From Aggregatibacter kilianii (GTDB lineage: Bacteria; Pseudomonadota; Gammaproteobacteria; Enterobacterales; Pasteurellaceae), in the NCBI RefSeq assembly GCF_003130255.1, contig NZ_NRCN01000001.1, forward strand, positions 1,482,501 through 1,546,500: a stretch of DNA of 64,000 nt. The letters run 5' to 3'. Shown here piece after piece: positions 28,523-37,814 of the stretch (the stretch's first letter is position 1; each line of letters starts with the position of its first letter). A program made the position numbers and the translations under genes. The notes beneath the pieces are model-generated. The model was not told the origin of the DNA and made no database searches. It was given only the letters and a program-made list of their open reading frames with translations.

Positions 28523-30841
28523 TTAGTCATTACCTAAGCGCTGTTCACAGAGTGCAAGCAGGGTTTCTGTGGTGTGCTTGCGATCGGCAAATTGCGTGCT
28601 TAGGTATATATGACGGGCAAGAGAAAGTGTTGTATAAATATCAACACTTTGTTTGTTGGCGGTTGCGCTGTAGGTTAAAAATGTAGAAAGAAATGCGTCT
28701 TGATGTTGTTGTAATGCGTGAATATCGCCATAGTGACGAAGGGCGAATTCGATAATATGTGCCAAGTAATTACCTGCGTCTAAGGCCGCATGACCTTGAC
28801 AAAGCAGATCGAGATCTAATAAAACCATATCACCCGGGCGACCGTTGCGTTCTAAAATTTGGTCTTGATAGAAATCCCGATGTACTGACACCGTTTCAAG
28901 TGCGGTCAAAAAATTCACTGAATTTTGCGCCGCATCTAAATTTTTAGTGAGTTTTTCACAGCCTGATAGCACTCGGCCAATGCGTTCGGCTAAGGCAGGT
29001 AATAAGATTTGTGCCTGGGTTAAACGATCGCGCAAAATAGCCAGTTCATCGTCTATTGTCCAAACAGGCAACGACAACTGTTGTGCCACTTTGCTTTGAT
29101 GTAATTGGTTTAATGCCCGTGCAACAGACTCACCTAAAAAGGCAAGACGTCCATTACTTTGGACAAGCAAATCGCCAAGACATTGCCCATTTACTTTTTG
29201 TTGTAACCAAGTATGTTGTTCCGCTAATGTGCCTAGCGGTTCGGCAACACTGATGTGGGCACTGTCGTTAAAGCCTTCCTGCCACAACGATTGTTGAATA
29301 TTAAATGCGCGGGAATCCAATCCTTTGCGACGGTATTTCCCAATAATACATTGTCGGCCCAATTTTTTAGTGTCGATAATATAGTCCACTATGGCACGTC
29401 GTTGCGGTTTGTAACGTTGTACCTCAGCAGTGATTAATCGGCCTTGATATGTCGGTGGTAAAACCTTCATCAGGCGGGATTGCATGTGATCCCGATGAGT
29501 GAGAACGGTCAGTAGCGGATCGCTCTCAAAAGAGAGTATTTTTCCTTCTGCGGACAAATACAAATCGTCTTTTTTATTGAGCAAACAGCTTACCCGTTGT
29601 AATAGTTGCAAGGTATATTCCGGCCACTGCAGTGTACGTTTACGAAAGGGTTCCGTTGCCAAGCGTAAGAGTGCAGAGGCGACAAAATAAGTGAGACCGC
29701 TTAAATCATCATGAGCCTTTTCTTGATAGTGGTGAAGAAAAGTTTTCACCAATTTATTTGCTTGCCAGCCCGGTAAAACGCCTTCAATAATTTGAAATTC
29801 CAGCCTTGCGATAAAGGTGGCCAAATCCATTAACGGGTTTCCTGCTGCGCAACGATCCCAATCGAGAAGATGCAATTTACCCTGTTCTTCTACGACTTGA
29901 TCTAAAGAAAAATCGCCATGAATTAATCGGAAAACGTCTTTTTGTCGTTCCAAGCCCTGTGTGATTTTTTCCATTAGCTCGGAAAAACATGTGGCTTGTT
30001 GAGGCAAAATGGCATTAAATGTGGATAATACGCCTTGCATTGCCTGAATTTCATCGCTGATACCATACTTTATAGTTGGTTGATATCGGCTCTGGTGCAG
30101 TTTATGTAGTTTATTTGCCAAGTGTGCAAGCATTTCATCGGAGGCAATCACCTGCTCTTCCGGGCAGAGGCTATGCCCCTCCAACCAACGGGTTACTAAT
30201 GTACAATTTGTACCGTCCACTCCCAATAGCTGTAATTCGTTTTGCGCTACGCCAAACGCAGAGGCAGTTAACACTTTGCCGAAATCTTCCGGATAAATAC
30301 AACGTACTACCGCCACGTAACGGTCGTTATAACGAACACCTGCTACTAATCGGCGCTCCGGTTTGTAACGTAAAATATCAATATCCACAGCGTCATTCAG
30401 GTTTTCTTCTAAACCGCATAACTGCATAATTTCACGGCGAGCCTGTGGATCTATCAACCAACGCAAATAACGAATGCTATGATCGTAGGCAGGGTGTAAC
30501 AATATAATGTTGAGATCAAATAAGGCCATTGGCGGATGCGGAACATTCTCTTGGATTAGCTTTTGACGCTTGGGGTTGTTCCAAGATTGGGCAAAACGCT
30601 TAGGCGTTAGCGCCTTGGCAAAATAATATTGTACAGAACCATCGGCTAATTGTACTTTCAATGTACAAGCACAACTGTTGGTAGGTTTGTAGCGTAAATA
30701 TTTAACTTGAATTTTGACCGCACTTTGCAGACCCGGCAACTCTTGCAGTTTACCTAACATCAAGTCGGAATCGAGTAATGCTGCCAAGCCGGGCAACGCA
30801 GTATCGCCTGCAATAATCTGTTTGTCTGCATGAGTAAGCAT
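28523..30841 (-). CDS. Tandem-domain APH/choline-kinase-like phosphotransferase
   Basis: A 772-residue protein with two kinase-like units. The first has the catalytic loop LIHGDFSLDQ (His308-Asp310) and metal-binding DWD (327-329); the second has VHRDFYQDQ (654-660) and DLD (676-678). Both sets of catalytic residues look intact. The motif RYKPxRR occurs three times (residues 50, 159 and 477), which suggests an additional N-lobe-like unit at residues 1-150. Family members phosphorylate small hydroxylated molecules such as choline, sugars or aminoglycosides; the substrate is unknown. Given the glycosyltransferase and exporter neighbours, phosphorylation of a sugar or lipid-linked glycan is the best inference. 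No resistance role is suggested by context. Confidence 0.8.
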   Translation of the reverse strand: MLTHADKQIIAGDTALPGLAALLDSDLMLGKLQELPGLQSAVKIQVKYLRYKPTNSCACTLKVQLADGSVQYYFAKALTPKRFAQSWNNPKRQKLIQENVPHPPMALFDLNIILLHPAYDHSIRYLRWLIDPQARREIMQLCGLEENLNDAVDIDILRYKPERRLVAGVRYNDRYVAVVRCIYPEDFGKVLTASAFGVAQNELQLLGVDGTNCTLVTRWLEGHSLCPEEQVIASDEMLAHLANKLHKLHQSRYQPTIKYGISDEIQAMQGVLSTFNAILPQQATCFSELMEKITQGLERQKDVFRLIHGDFSLDQVVEEQGKLHLLDWDRCAAGNPLMDLATFIARLEFQIIEGVLPGWQANKLVKTFLHHYQEKAHDDLSGLTYFVASALLRLATEPFRKRTLQWPEYTLQLLQRVSCLLNKKDDLYLSAEGKILSFESDPLLTVLTHRDHMQSRLMKVLPPTYQGRLITAEVQRYKPQRRAIVDYIIDTKKLGRQCIIGKYRRKGLDSRAFNIQQSLWQEGFNDSAHISVAEPLGTLAEQHTWLQQKVNGQCLGDLLVQSNGRLAFLGESVARALNQLHQSKVAQQLSLPVWTIDDELAILRDRLTQAQILLPALAERIGRVLSGCEKLTKNLDAAQNSVNFLTALETVSVHRDFYQDQILERNGRPGDMVLLDLDLLCQGHAALDAGNYLAHIIEFALRHYGDIHALQQHQDAFLSTFLTYSATANKQSVDIYTTLSLARHIYLSTQFADRKHTTETLLALCEQRLGND

Positions 30842-30881
30842 ATTGTCTATCCTTCTTTTTATTTAAATCTGGTTTGGGTCA

Positions 30882-32735
30882 TTAGCTCAGTTGTAATTTC
30901 CACCAGTTGGCGTAGTTACCGCCTTTCGCCAACAATTGCTGATGGTTGCCTTGCTCTTCAATCATCCCGTTATTGACGAATAAAATACGATCGGTTTTGG
31001 CGGCTAACGCTAGATCGTGGGTAATCATTAATGTCGTGCGATTTTGCATTAGGTTTTCCAAGGCACTAATGACATGAGCCTCATTTTCTTGGTCTAAACC
31101 AACGGTTGGTTCATCCAAAATTAATACCGCACTTTTATTCATGGCTGCACGAGCAATAGCAATACGTTGGCGCTGCCCACCGGAAAGCGAGCCGCCCCGT
31201 TCGCTAAGAATTGTGTCATAGCCTTGTGGTAAGGCGATGATGAAATCATGTGCGTTGGCTAATTTTGCGGCTTGAATGATTTCTTCATCGGTAATTTTCT
31301 CAGTCTGGTTAATGGCACCTAAGGCGATGTTTTCTCGCACACTTAAACCGAATAACAAATTGTCTTGTGGCACGATAGCAATTTGAGAGCGCAGGCTGGC
31401 GATGGTGTAATCCTGAATATTTTTACCATCCAGACAAATGCGGCCTTCTTCAGGTTCATATAGTCTTAACAGTAGACTGGTAAGCGTTGATTTTCCTGCA
31501 CCGGAAGGGCCGACAATGGCAACCTTTTCCCCCGGTTTAATGAGAAAATCCATGTCATTTAATACTGCCAAAGGTTGTTCATCTTGCATGTCATAGCTGA
31601 ATTTAACGTGTTCAAAACGAATTTCACCGCGCGCAGAGGTTAATACTTTTGCATTTGGCTTGTCGGTAATGTCCGGTTGTTCGTCCAATAAATTCACCAC
31701 GCGTTCTCCGGCTGCCAAGGCTTTGGATAATCTGCCGGTGTATTTGGCATACTCACGCACAGGGCGGAAAGAGTTAGTTAAGTAAGACATAAAAATGATC
31801 AGATCACCGGTGGACATCTTGCCGTTTAAGACGGAATAAGAGCCATATAATAAGACCAGTGCAGAAATGATGGCGACGATCACATCAACACGACGTTCCA
31901 AACCGGCGGAAAGACGTTTTGACTGTACGTTTTGTTTGCGGCTTTCCGCATCATCACCGGCAAAGCTACGCATCGTTTCCTGTTCAAGGGAAAGGGATTG
32001 TACAGTACGAATAGAAGCGATATATTCTGCCGCTTTCGAAGCCATGCTGCCTTCCCGTTTGCGTTGTGCTCGGCTAACTTCATGGATTTTGCGACTAGCA
32101 CGGGTGGTGCTCCACCACAATATCGGAATAGATAATAAAGCCAGAGAAGTTAAGCGCCAGTTGAGATACAACATCGTGCCGAACATTCCCACCAGAATCA
32201 AAATATTCGCCAACATCGGCATAAGTGCGGTAATCACAGCTTCCCTTAACATAGCGATGTCATTGATTAAGCGCATGGTTAAATCACCGGTGCGGGCTTG
32301 GGAGTGGAATCGCAAAGAAAGACGTTGTAAATGTGCAAATAAATCTTTACGCACGTTACTTAAAATACGGCTACCGGCTAAGGCTAATCCGACCGTACTG
32401 AAATAACTGGTGGCCGCCATCAGCAAGGCAATTAAAATGACGGCGGCAGCACAGCCCCATAATAAATATGTGGTATTTACCGAGGCTAATAGTGTATCAA
32501 GTAAGCCTTGATGCGCCGGTGCTTGTTGTGTTGCTGCATTAGACGCGCCATCGGTAGATACTTTGACGCCGTCTAGTAACACATGGTCCACCACAAAGGC
32601 CAACGGTAGCGGTTTGAGTAAGCGCATTGCCGTAGAAAGCAACAACGCTATTAATGCTCCGATGACAATCATTCGTTCCGGTCGAATATAGTCTCTCAGT
32701 CGGTAAGCTACCGACCACCACGAATTTTTATTCAT
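30882..32735 (-). CDS. ABC exporter, fused permease-ATPase (MsbA/LipA-type half transporter)
   Basis: A 617-residue half transporter. The transmembrane domain (about residues 20-320, six helices, including an unusually long first periplasmic loop of about 45 residues) is followed by the nucleotide-binding domain. Walker A is GPSGAGKST, the signature LSGGQRQRIAIARA, Walker B VLILDEPT, with the switch His in LMITHD. It should act as a homodimer moving a lipid, glycolipid or peptide outward. Third from the end of the glycan operon, it is the likely exporter or flippase of the operon product. No periplasmic adaptor or outer-membrane protein is encoded alongside. Confidence 0.9.
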   Translation of the reverse strand: MNKNSWWSVAYRLRDYIRPERMIVIGALIALLLSTAMRLLKPLPLAFVVDHVLLDGVKVSTDGASNAATQQAPAHQGLLDTLLASVNTTYLLWGCAAAVILIALLMAATSYFSTVGLALAGSRILSNVRKDLFAHLQRLSLRFHSQARTGDLTMRLINDIAMLREAVITALMPMLANILILVGMFGTMLYLNWRLTSLALLSIPILWWSTTRASRKIHEVSRAQRKREGSMASKAAEYIASIRTVQSLSLEQETMRSFAGDDAESRKQNVQSKRLSAGLERRVDVIVAIISALVLLYGSYSVLNGKMSTGDLIIFMSYLTNSFRPVREYAKYTGRLSKALAAGERVVNLLDEQPDITDKPNAKVLTSARGEIRFEHVKFSYDMQDEQPLAVLNDMDFLIKPGEKVAIVGPSGAGKSTLTSLLLRLYEPEEGRICLDGKNIQDYTIASLRSQIAIVPQDNLLFGLSVRENIALGAINQTEKITDEEIIQAAKLANAHDFIIALPQGYDTILSERGGSLSGGQRQRIAIARAAMNKSAVLILDEPTVGLDQENEAHVISALENLMQNRTTLMITHDLALAAKTDRILFVNNGMIEEQGNHQQLLAKGGNYANWWKLQLS

Positions 32736-32753
32736 TGATTCTGCTCCGTTAAG

Positions 32754-33944
32754 TTATGCGGGGATTTTACATTGTTCTGCAATTTGTAAAACGCGATCCA
32801 CCACAGCTAACCAACTGTGTTTCTGCTCTGCCGTTAAACGGGCGGCTTGTCCCAGTTCCAGTAATTTTCTTGGAGAATTTAGCAATCCTGCTAAACTTTC
32901 GGCCATTTTTTGCGGATTTTCCGCTTCCACTAAAATACCGTTATAGCCTTCGTCAATGACCTGTGCTAAGTGACCTACTTGGGTAGCAATAATCGGTAAA
33001 CCGGCAGCCATGTATTCGTAAATCTTTAACGGAGAGAAATAAAAATCAGCCAAGTTAGGGTAAGGTGCGGTAGCAATGTGCATTTGCGCCAACCATTGTG
33101 GGACGGTTTCCGGGGCAACAGCTCCGCTAAATTGGACATATTCCGATAAGCCAAATTGTGCAATTTCTGCCTGTAAAGACTCATATTGTGGACCATCCCC
33201 AACAATTAATAAGCGGGTTTTGTGTCCTTGTTGATGTAATAATGCCCAAGCCTGAACAAGTGTTTCTACGCCATGCCAAGGCTTTAATGTGCCTAAAAAA
33301 CCAATGGTCGGAATTTCGCTTGTCTTGCTTTCCAAGAGGTTGTGAAATTTCTCCGCGTTATGTTGGGCTGCGGCGGCAAAACGGGCTAAATCTACCCCAT
33401 TAGCAATGACATGAACCCGACCTCGGGCTCGCGGGAATGTTTCCAAATAATGTTGTACCCCCGGGGATACGGCGATCATCGCATCAGCTTGGCTAAAAAC
33501 CGATTCTGCAATGGCTTGCGCTTCATTTTCTAACGGCAGTTCACGATGTTTTTTCTGCTCTTCAATCAGTGGTGCATTCACTTCTAGGATGCCAACGCAA
33601 TCATGCGTTTTGGCAAAATGCATACCGGCGTTACTCCATAGTGAATAGCGTTCATAAACCAAATCGAACGGGACTTCTTCGGCAAGCATTTGCTCCACCG
33701 TCTTATTGAGTGCCAACGCTGCAGATGCTCTTTCCGTAGCAGATTGGTTAGGCAATTCGGGTAAAGTACGAATTTTGATGTTTTTTAATTCAGCCGGTGG
33801 TTCACCGCCTAAACGTTGGGCAAACAAGGTGACATCTAAACCGCGTTGTAACATGCCTTTAATGACTTCTTGCACATGCACTGAAGCACCTTTAGTTCCA
33901 AATACCGGAATGCCCGGATCTGCACAAATATAAGCTACTCGCAT
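32754..33944 (-). CDS. Glycosyltransferase family 4 protein (second GT4)
   Basis: A 396-residue GT-B glycosyltransferase. The N-terminal acceptor domain begins MRVAYICADPGIPVFGTKGAS, and the C-terminal donor domain has IGFLGTLKPWHGVETLVQA, LLIVGDGPQYESL and SPLKIYEYMAAGLPIIAT with the glutamates expected for a retaining GT4. Acceptor and donor are unknown; the operon supplies UDP-glucuronate through Ugd. AAGGAGAAATC precedes the ATG. Nine bases separate it from the upstream GT4 gene. Confidence 0.9.
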   Translation of the reverse strand: MRVAYICADPGIPVFGTKGASVHVQEVIKGMLQRGLDVTLFAQRLGGEPPAELKNIKIRTLPELPNQSATERASAALALNKTVEQMLAEEVPFDLVYERYSLWSNAGMHFAKTHDCVGILEVNAPLIEEQKKHRELPLENEAQAIAESVFSQADAMIAVSPGVQHYLETFPRARGRVHVIANGVDLARFAAAAQHNAEKFHNLLESKTSEIPTIGFLGTLKPWHGVETLVQAWALLHQQGHKTRLLIVGDGPQYESLQAEIAQFGLSEYVQFSGAVAPETVPQWLAQMHIATAPYPNLADFYFSPLKIYEYMAAGLPIIATQVGHLAQVIDEGYNGILVEAENPQKMAESLAGLLNSPRKLLELGQAARLTAEQKHSWLAVVDRVLQIAEQCKIPA

Positions 33945-33953
33945 GATTTCTCC

Positions 33954-35204
33954 TTAATTTGCATCGTTAACATTTGAATGTTGAGCAATTGCTTGACGGA
34001 AAACATCTCTCAGCAACGCAGCGTTCTTATCTTCATCATATTCCCGTTCAATGAGCGCACGGGCATTTTGTGATAAGGTTTGACATAACACATAGTCAGT
34101 TAACAATTTTTCTATGGCGTAGGCGAGCCGTTGCGGATTTTGTGGCGGAATACATAAACCGGTATTTTCATTTTGTACTAATTCAGGAATTCCGGCGACT
34201 TGTGTGGAAATTACCGGGGTGCCTATTGCCATTGATTCAAGCAATACTGTCGGTAAGCCGTCGCGATCTCCATCTTCGCTGATCACACAAGGAGCTACTA
34301 ACATTTTGGCATTTCGAAGCAATTCAATAATTTCAGATTGTGGCATTGGCCCGAACATATGGACGCGATCGGCAATATCTAATGCCTTAATCTTGTCTTC
34401 TAATTCTTGTCTTAACACGCCGTCACCCACTATGGTGCAATCGACAAATACATTGCGTCGTTTTAGTATTGCCAAGGCCTCCAACAATACGCTAAAGCCT
34501 TTTTTGGGTACTAATCGACCTATTGCTAAAATATGTGAGGGTTGTCGGGCGCCTGTATAGTAAGGGTATTTGTGTAAATCCATACCGTTATAAATTCGTA
34601 CGGTTTTTTCTGCATCATTGCCGTATTGTTCACGCAAATAGGCTAAGTTGTAATCGGAAACGGTAACCGTCATTGCCGCATCACGCATTTTGTGATCAAG
34701 TGCGGTGGATTTTTCATATGAAAAATAGATGTCTTTAGCATGGGCGGTAAAGGTGTAGCTGATGTCGGCAAAAATTGCTGCCTGTCTTGCCACAGTAGTA
34801 GCCTGTGTGCCGAAATGGGCATGTAAATGTTGGATGCCTTTATCTAATACTTTTAACGCTAAAATAATACTTTGCCCGATTTCATGTACATCACCCTGAG
34901 CTTGCGCTAATTTTGCAGCGAAATTCGGCAGACGCTGGAAGCCTTGTTCAAGCAATGCCCAGAAAGTTTCCGGATTGCGTTGTTTATCCATTAATCGATT
35001 AACCGGGGCGCGGACCTGTGAAATACTGTCTTGGAAATGGGTTTCCATCACCGGTCCAAGAGCAAAAATATCAATTTGAGTGCCGGCGCGTTCATGGGCT
35101 AAGATTTCATTTACCACGAAGGTTTCAGAAAAACGCGGATAGCGTTTTAATACGTAGCCGATATACATTGGGGTTTGTTCGTTTTGATTAAATGGTGTAT
35201 TCAT
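33954..35204 (-). CDS. Glycosyltransferase family 4 protein (first GT4)
   Basis: A 416-residue GT-B enzyme of the colanic-acid-type GT4 group. Visible landmarks are YPRFSETFVVNEILAHERAG near the start, LHAHFGTQATTVA, ILAIGRLVPKKGFSVLLEAL, CTIVGDGVLRQELE and EDGDRDGLPTVLLESMA. It should transfer a sugar from a nucleotide donor to a lipid- or glycan-linked acceptor at the cytoplasmic face. The ATG at 35204 has a weak ribosome site; an internal Met (MYIGYVLKRYP, 35168) is an alternative start nearer the conserved core. Confidence 0.88.
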   Translation of the reverse strand: MNTPFNQNEQTPMYIGYVLKRYPRFSETFVVNEILAHERAGTQIDIFALGPVMETHFQDSISQVRAPVNRLMDKQRNPETFWALLEQGFQRLPNFAAKLAQAQGDVHEIGQSIILALKVLDKGIQHLHAHFGTQATTVARQAAIFADISYTFTAHAKDIYFSYEKSTALDHKMRDAAMTVTVSDYNLAYLREQYGNDAEKTVRIYNGMDLHKYPYYTGARQPSHILAIGRLVPKKGFSVLLEALAILKRRNVFVDCTIVGDGVLRQELEDKIKALDIADRVHMFGPMPQSEIIELLRNAKMLVAPCVISEDGDRDGLPTVLLESMAIGTPVISTQVAGIPELVQNENTGLCIPPQNPQRLAYAIEKLLTDYVLCQTLSQNARALIEREYDEDKNAALLRDVFRQAIAQHSNVNDAN

Positions 35205-35248
35205 AATGTTATCCGTTAAAGTACGAGTTTATATTATTCGGTTTAATG

Positions 35249-36433
35249 TTATGCAGATAAAATGTGGCGAATTTGGGTGACCACATTATCTAACCCATTG
35301 AAATTTAGGACATCGCGTGCATTGATAGTAGAATTATTTTTCTGCAACCAATGCGTTAATGCTTGTGGAGTGAGATCAGTCGGGTGAATACAATCTATCA
35401 CACCCATTTCAGCTAAGCGGGAGGCGCGAATCCATTGTTCTTTACGCGGCGTGATACGTGGCACAATCAGCGCGCGCTTATTAAAGGATAGAATCTCGGT
35501 TGTCGTGTTGTAACCGCCCATTGCAATCACGCGATCGGCATTTTGTAGCAATTTGAGTGGTTCGGTAACAAAATCCAATAAATGAATGTCGGGACGTTGT
35601 TTATTCATAAGGTGCAGTTCCCGACATTGCTCTTCAGGCATTAACGCACCGGTAATCAACAAGCCTTGATGATTTTTCGGTAATTCTGCCTGCATAAAGG
35701 CTTTGGCTAATTGAAAGCCATCTTGTCCGCCACCTACAACACAAAGTATATAAGGTTGCTTTATTTCAATGTCATTGCTATTCGGACCTTGATGTTCCAC
35801 ACGGCGTTTTTGATCCAAGTAGCCAACATAATTGAGTTTATTGGCAATATCGCTATCTAAATTATATTCTTTAACAAAATCAAAGAGGTTCGGATCACCA
35901 TAGATCCAAAGAGATGAAAAATACAAACGGATAATTTCTAAATTTTGTAGTTTCTTCCATTGCTGGAGAACCACGGGAGGTTCATCGATAATGTCGCGTA
36001 GGCCTAATACAATATGGGTTCCGCGATTAGTTAGGACGGGTAATACGCTATCTAATTCATTCATTGCGCCGCGCGGTACGTTGTCAACGATAAAAATATG
36101 CGGCTCAAAGGCGTCTAATGCAGCATGAATCGTCTGTCGCCTGATTTTTACTAATCGCTTAACTTCAGTGCCTAATGAACGAGGAATATACTCGCCCTGC
36201 GCCGTTTTAAAATAGGTCGGAAGGGTAACGCTATCTGCCCCTTTAGGCAATTTGTATGCTCCGGATTCACGCACGCCGGATAATAATAACACTTCCGCAT
36301 TTGGATAGGCTTGTAGTACCGATTGGGCCAGTAGCATATTCCGACGAATATGACCTAATCCCATGGTGTCGTGAGAATAAAACGCTATTCTTACTACGTC
36401 CGAGGTCGAATGAGACGCTAATATCTTTTGCAT
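35249..36433 (-). CDS. MurG-like predicted glycosyltransferase (COG4671 type)
   Basis: A 394-residue protein with a GT-B fold. The opening YSHDTMGLGHIRRNMLLAQS is the hallmark of the COG4671 predicted glycosyltransferases, and the late region VIAMGGYNTTTEILSFNKRALIVPR resembles the donor site of MurG-type family 28 enzymes. Its role has not been assigned in any pathway I can name. It is the first gene of the six-gene operon. The ATG at 36433 is preceded by AGGAG; the frame extends to a TTG at 36454 that overlaps the ribosome site. Upstream, 36434-36622 is an AT-rich intergenic space shared with the divergent cdaR-like pseudogene. Confidence 0.82.
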   Translation of the reverse strand: MQKILASHSTSDVVRIAFYSHDTMGLGHIRRNMLLAQSVLQAYPNAEVLLLSGVRESGAYKLPKGADSVTLPTYFKTAQGEYIPRSLGTEVKRLVKIRRQTIHAALDAFEPHIFIVDNVPRGAMNELDSVLPVLTNRGTHIVLGLRDIIDEPPVVLQQWKKLQNLEIIRLYFSSLWIYGDPNLFDFVKEYNLDSDIANKLNYVGYLDQKRRVEHQGPNSNDIEIKQPYILCVVGGGQDGFQLAKAFMQAELPKNHQGLLITGALMPEEQCRELHLMNKQRPDIHLLDFVTEPLKLLQNADRVIAMGGYNTTTEILSFNKRALIVPRITPRKEQWIRASRLAEMGVIDCIHPTDLTPQALTHWLQKNNSTINARDVLNFNGLDNVVTQIRHILSA

Positions 36434-36622
36434 AGCGGGGTTGCTCCTAATCAATAAATGATAACTTTGACTAGTTTAGTCCATTAATTAAAATAACTCC
36501 GCCAGTCAGACAGGTGAAAATTTGTTTAGTTCATAAAATAAATTTGTTGGATTATTTTTAGATCCCAAAAGTGCGGTTATTTTTTTAACGAATTTAATAA
36601 ATAAAAATTAATGGTGAAAATT

Positions 36623-37690
36623 ATGCAGTTAGATAAAGTTATTGCGCAAAATATTGTAAAAAGAACAATGAGTATCATCAACTGTTCGGTGAATGTCATG
36701 GATCATCATGCGTGATTATTGCGTCAGGTAACCCTGCCCGTTTAAATCAATTACATATCGGAGCAGTGTTAGCGTTGAGACAGGACCGAATGGTGGAAGT
36801 GGATGAAAAATTGGCAGGAAAATGGAATTTTGAAGCTCAACCGGGGATTAATGTACCGATTCAATATCTTGGGCATAATATTGGCGTTATTGGTGTTTCA
36901 GGTGTTCCCGAGCAAGTGAAATCTTATGCGGAATTAGTAAAAATGACGGCTGAATTAATTGTTGAACAGCATATTTTATTAGAAAAAGAAAGTTGGAATC
37001 GGCGTTACAAAGAAGAATTTATTTTACAGTTGGTAAAAGGCAATTTATCTCTAACAGAGGTAGAAGAGCAAGCTAAATTTTTTTCTTTTTCTTTAACTAT
37101 TCCGCGCATAGTAATTATTATTAAATTATTAAAACCGAGCATAGATTCTTTGCAACACTTAGTGAGTTATTTAGAACAACTGCAATTTGAACAAGAAGTG
37201 GCCATTTATCATTTTTTCTCAATTTGATAAACAACTTAAAAAATTATTACCGGAGCATTATTCGCAACAGGATTATAAAATTGCCATTGGTGCTCATCTT
37301 GAATGCCCTGTTCACGAACAATTATATGTATCTTACCGCACGGCGATGAGCACCTTGCACTATGGCTTGAAGCACTATCCGCGTAAAACATTGTATGCTT
37401 TTGAAGAATATCGATTGCCGGTGTTGTTGGCGGGAATTGCCGATAGTTGGCAGGCTGAGGAGTTATTAAAACCATTAAAAGGGTTATTTCAGCAAGAAAA
37501 TGCTCAGCTACTTAAAACCTTGCAGTATTATTTTTTGTCAAATTGTGATCTGGCTCTCACTGCGCAGAAATTATTCATTCATCCCAACACGTTGCGTTAT
37601 CGCCTGGCTAAAATTGAGCAAGTAACTAATTTATCTTTCAATAAGATAGAAGACAAACTGAGTCTCTATTTAAGCACCGTATTAGCCTAA
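36623..37690 (+). pseudogene. cdaR: CdaR/SdaR-type carbohydrate diacid regulator, split by two frameshifts
   Basis: Three consecutive frames together spell one CdaR-like activator. Frame one (36623-36715) gives MQLDKVIAQNIVKRTMSIINCSVNVMD and then TGA. The homology continues one frame over (VIIASGNPARL.., to TGA at 37225-37227), then returns to the first frame near 37215 at a TTTTTT run (FSQFDKQLKK..) and ends with the intact helix-turn-helix FIHPNTLRYRLAKIEQ. One base is apparently lost near 36700 and one T gained near 37215. The locus order matches H. influenzae HI0093-HI0092-HI0091. It would activate glycerate genes if intact. True decay or sequencing errors cannot be told apart here. Confidence 0.85.
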
Positions 37691-37814
37691 TAAATTGTAT
37701 TAATTTACAAAAAATAAGTTTTCTAAAAGTATATTTTTGTTTTTTTGTCTAAAGTAATTTTCTCATCAAAGCATAATAATCTGTTCTGTTTATTTAATAA
37801 TAGAGGAGAACATC

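Noticed and set aside
28523-30841. Aminoglycoside resistance gene
   Set aside because: The APH-like fold is shared by many small-molecule kinases; the 772-residue tandem architecture and glycan operon context do not fit resistance enzymes.
31867-32406. 179-codon plus-strand open frame inside the ABC exporter
   Set aside because: Antisense shadow of a conserved transmembrane domain; low-complexity basic product with no family resemblance.
36712-37227. Independent 171-residue protein
   Set aside because: It is the middle part of the frameshifted CdaR-like gene; its start at 36712 is not a real initiation site.
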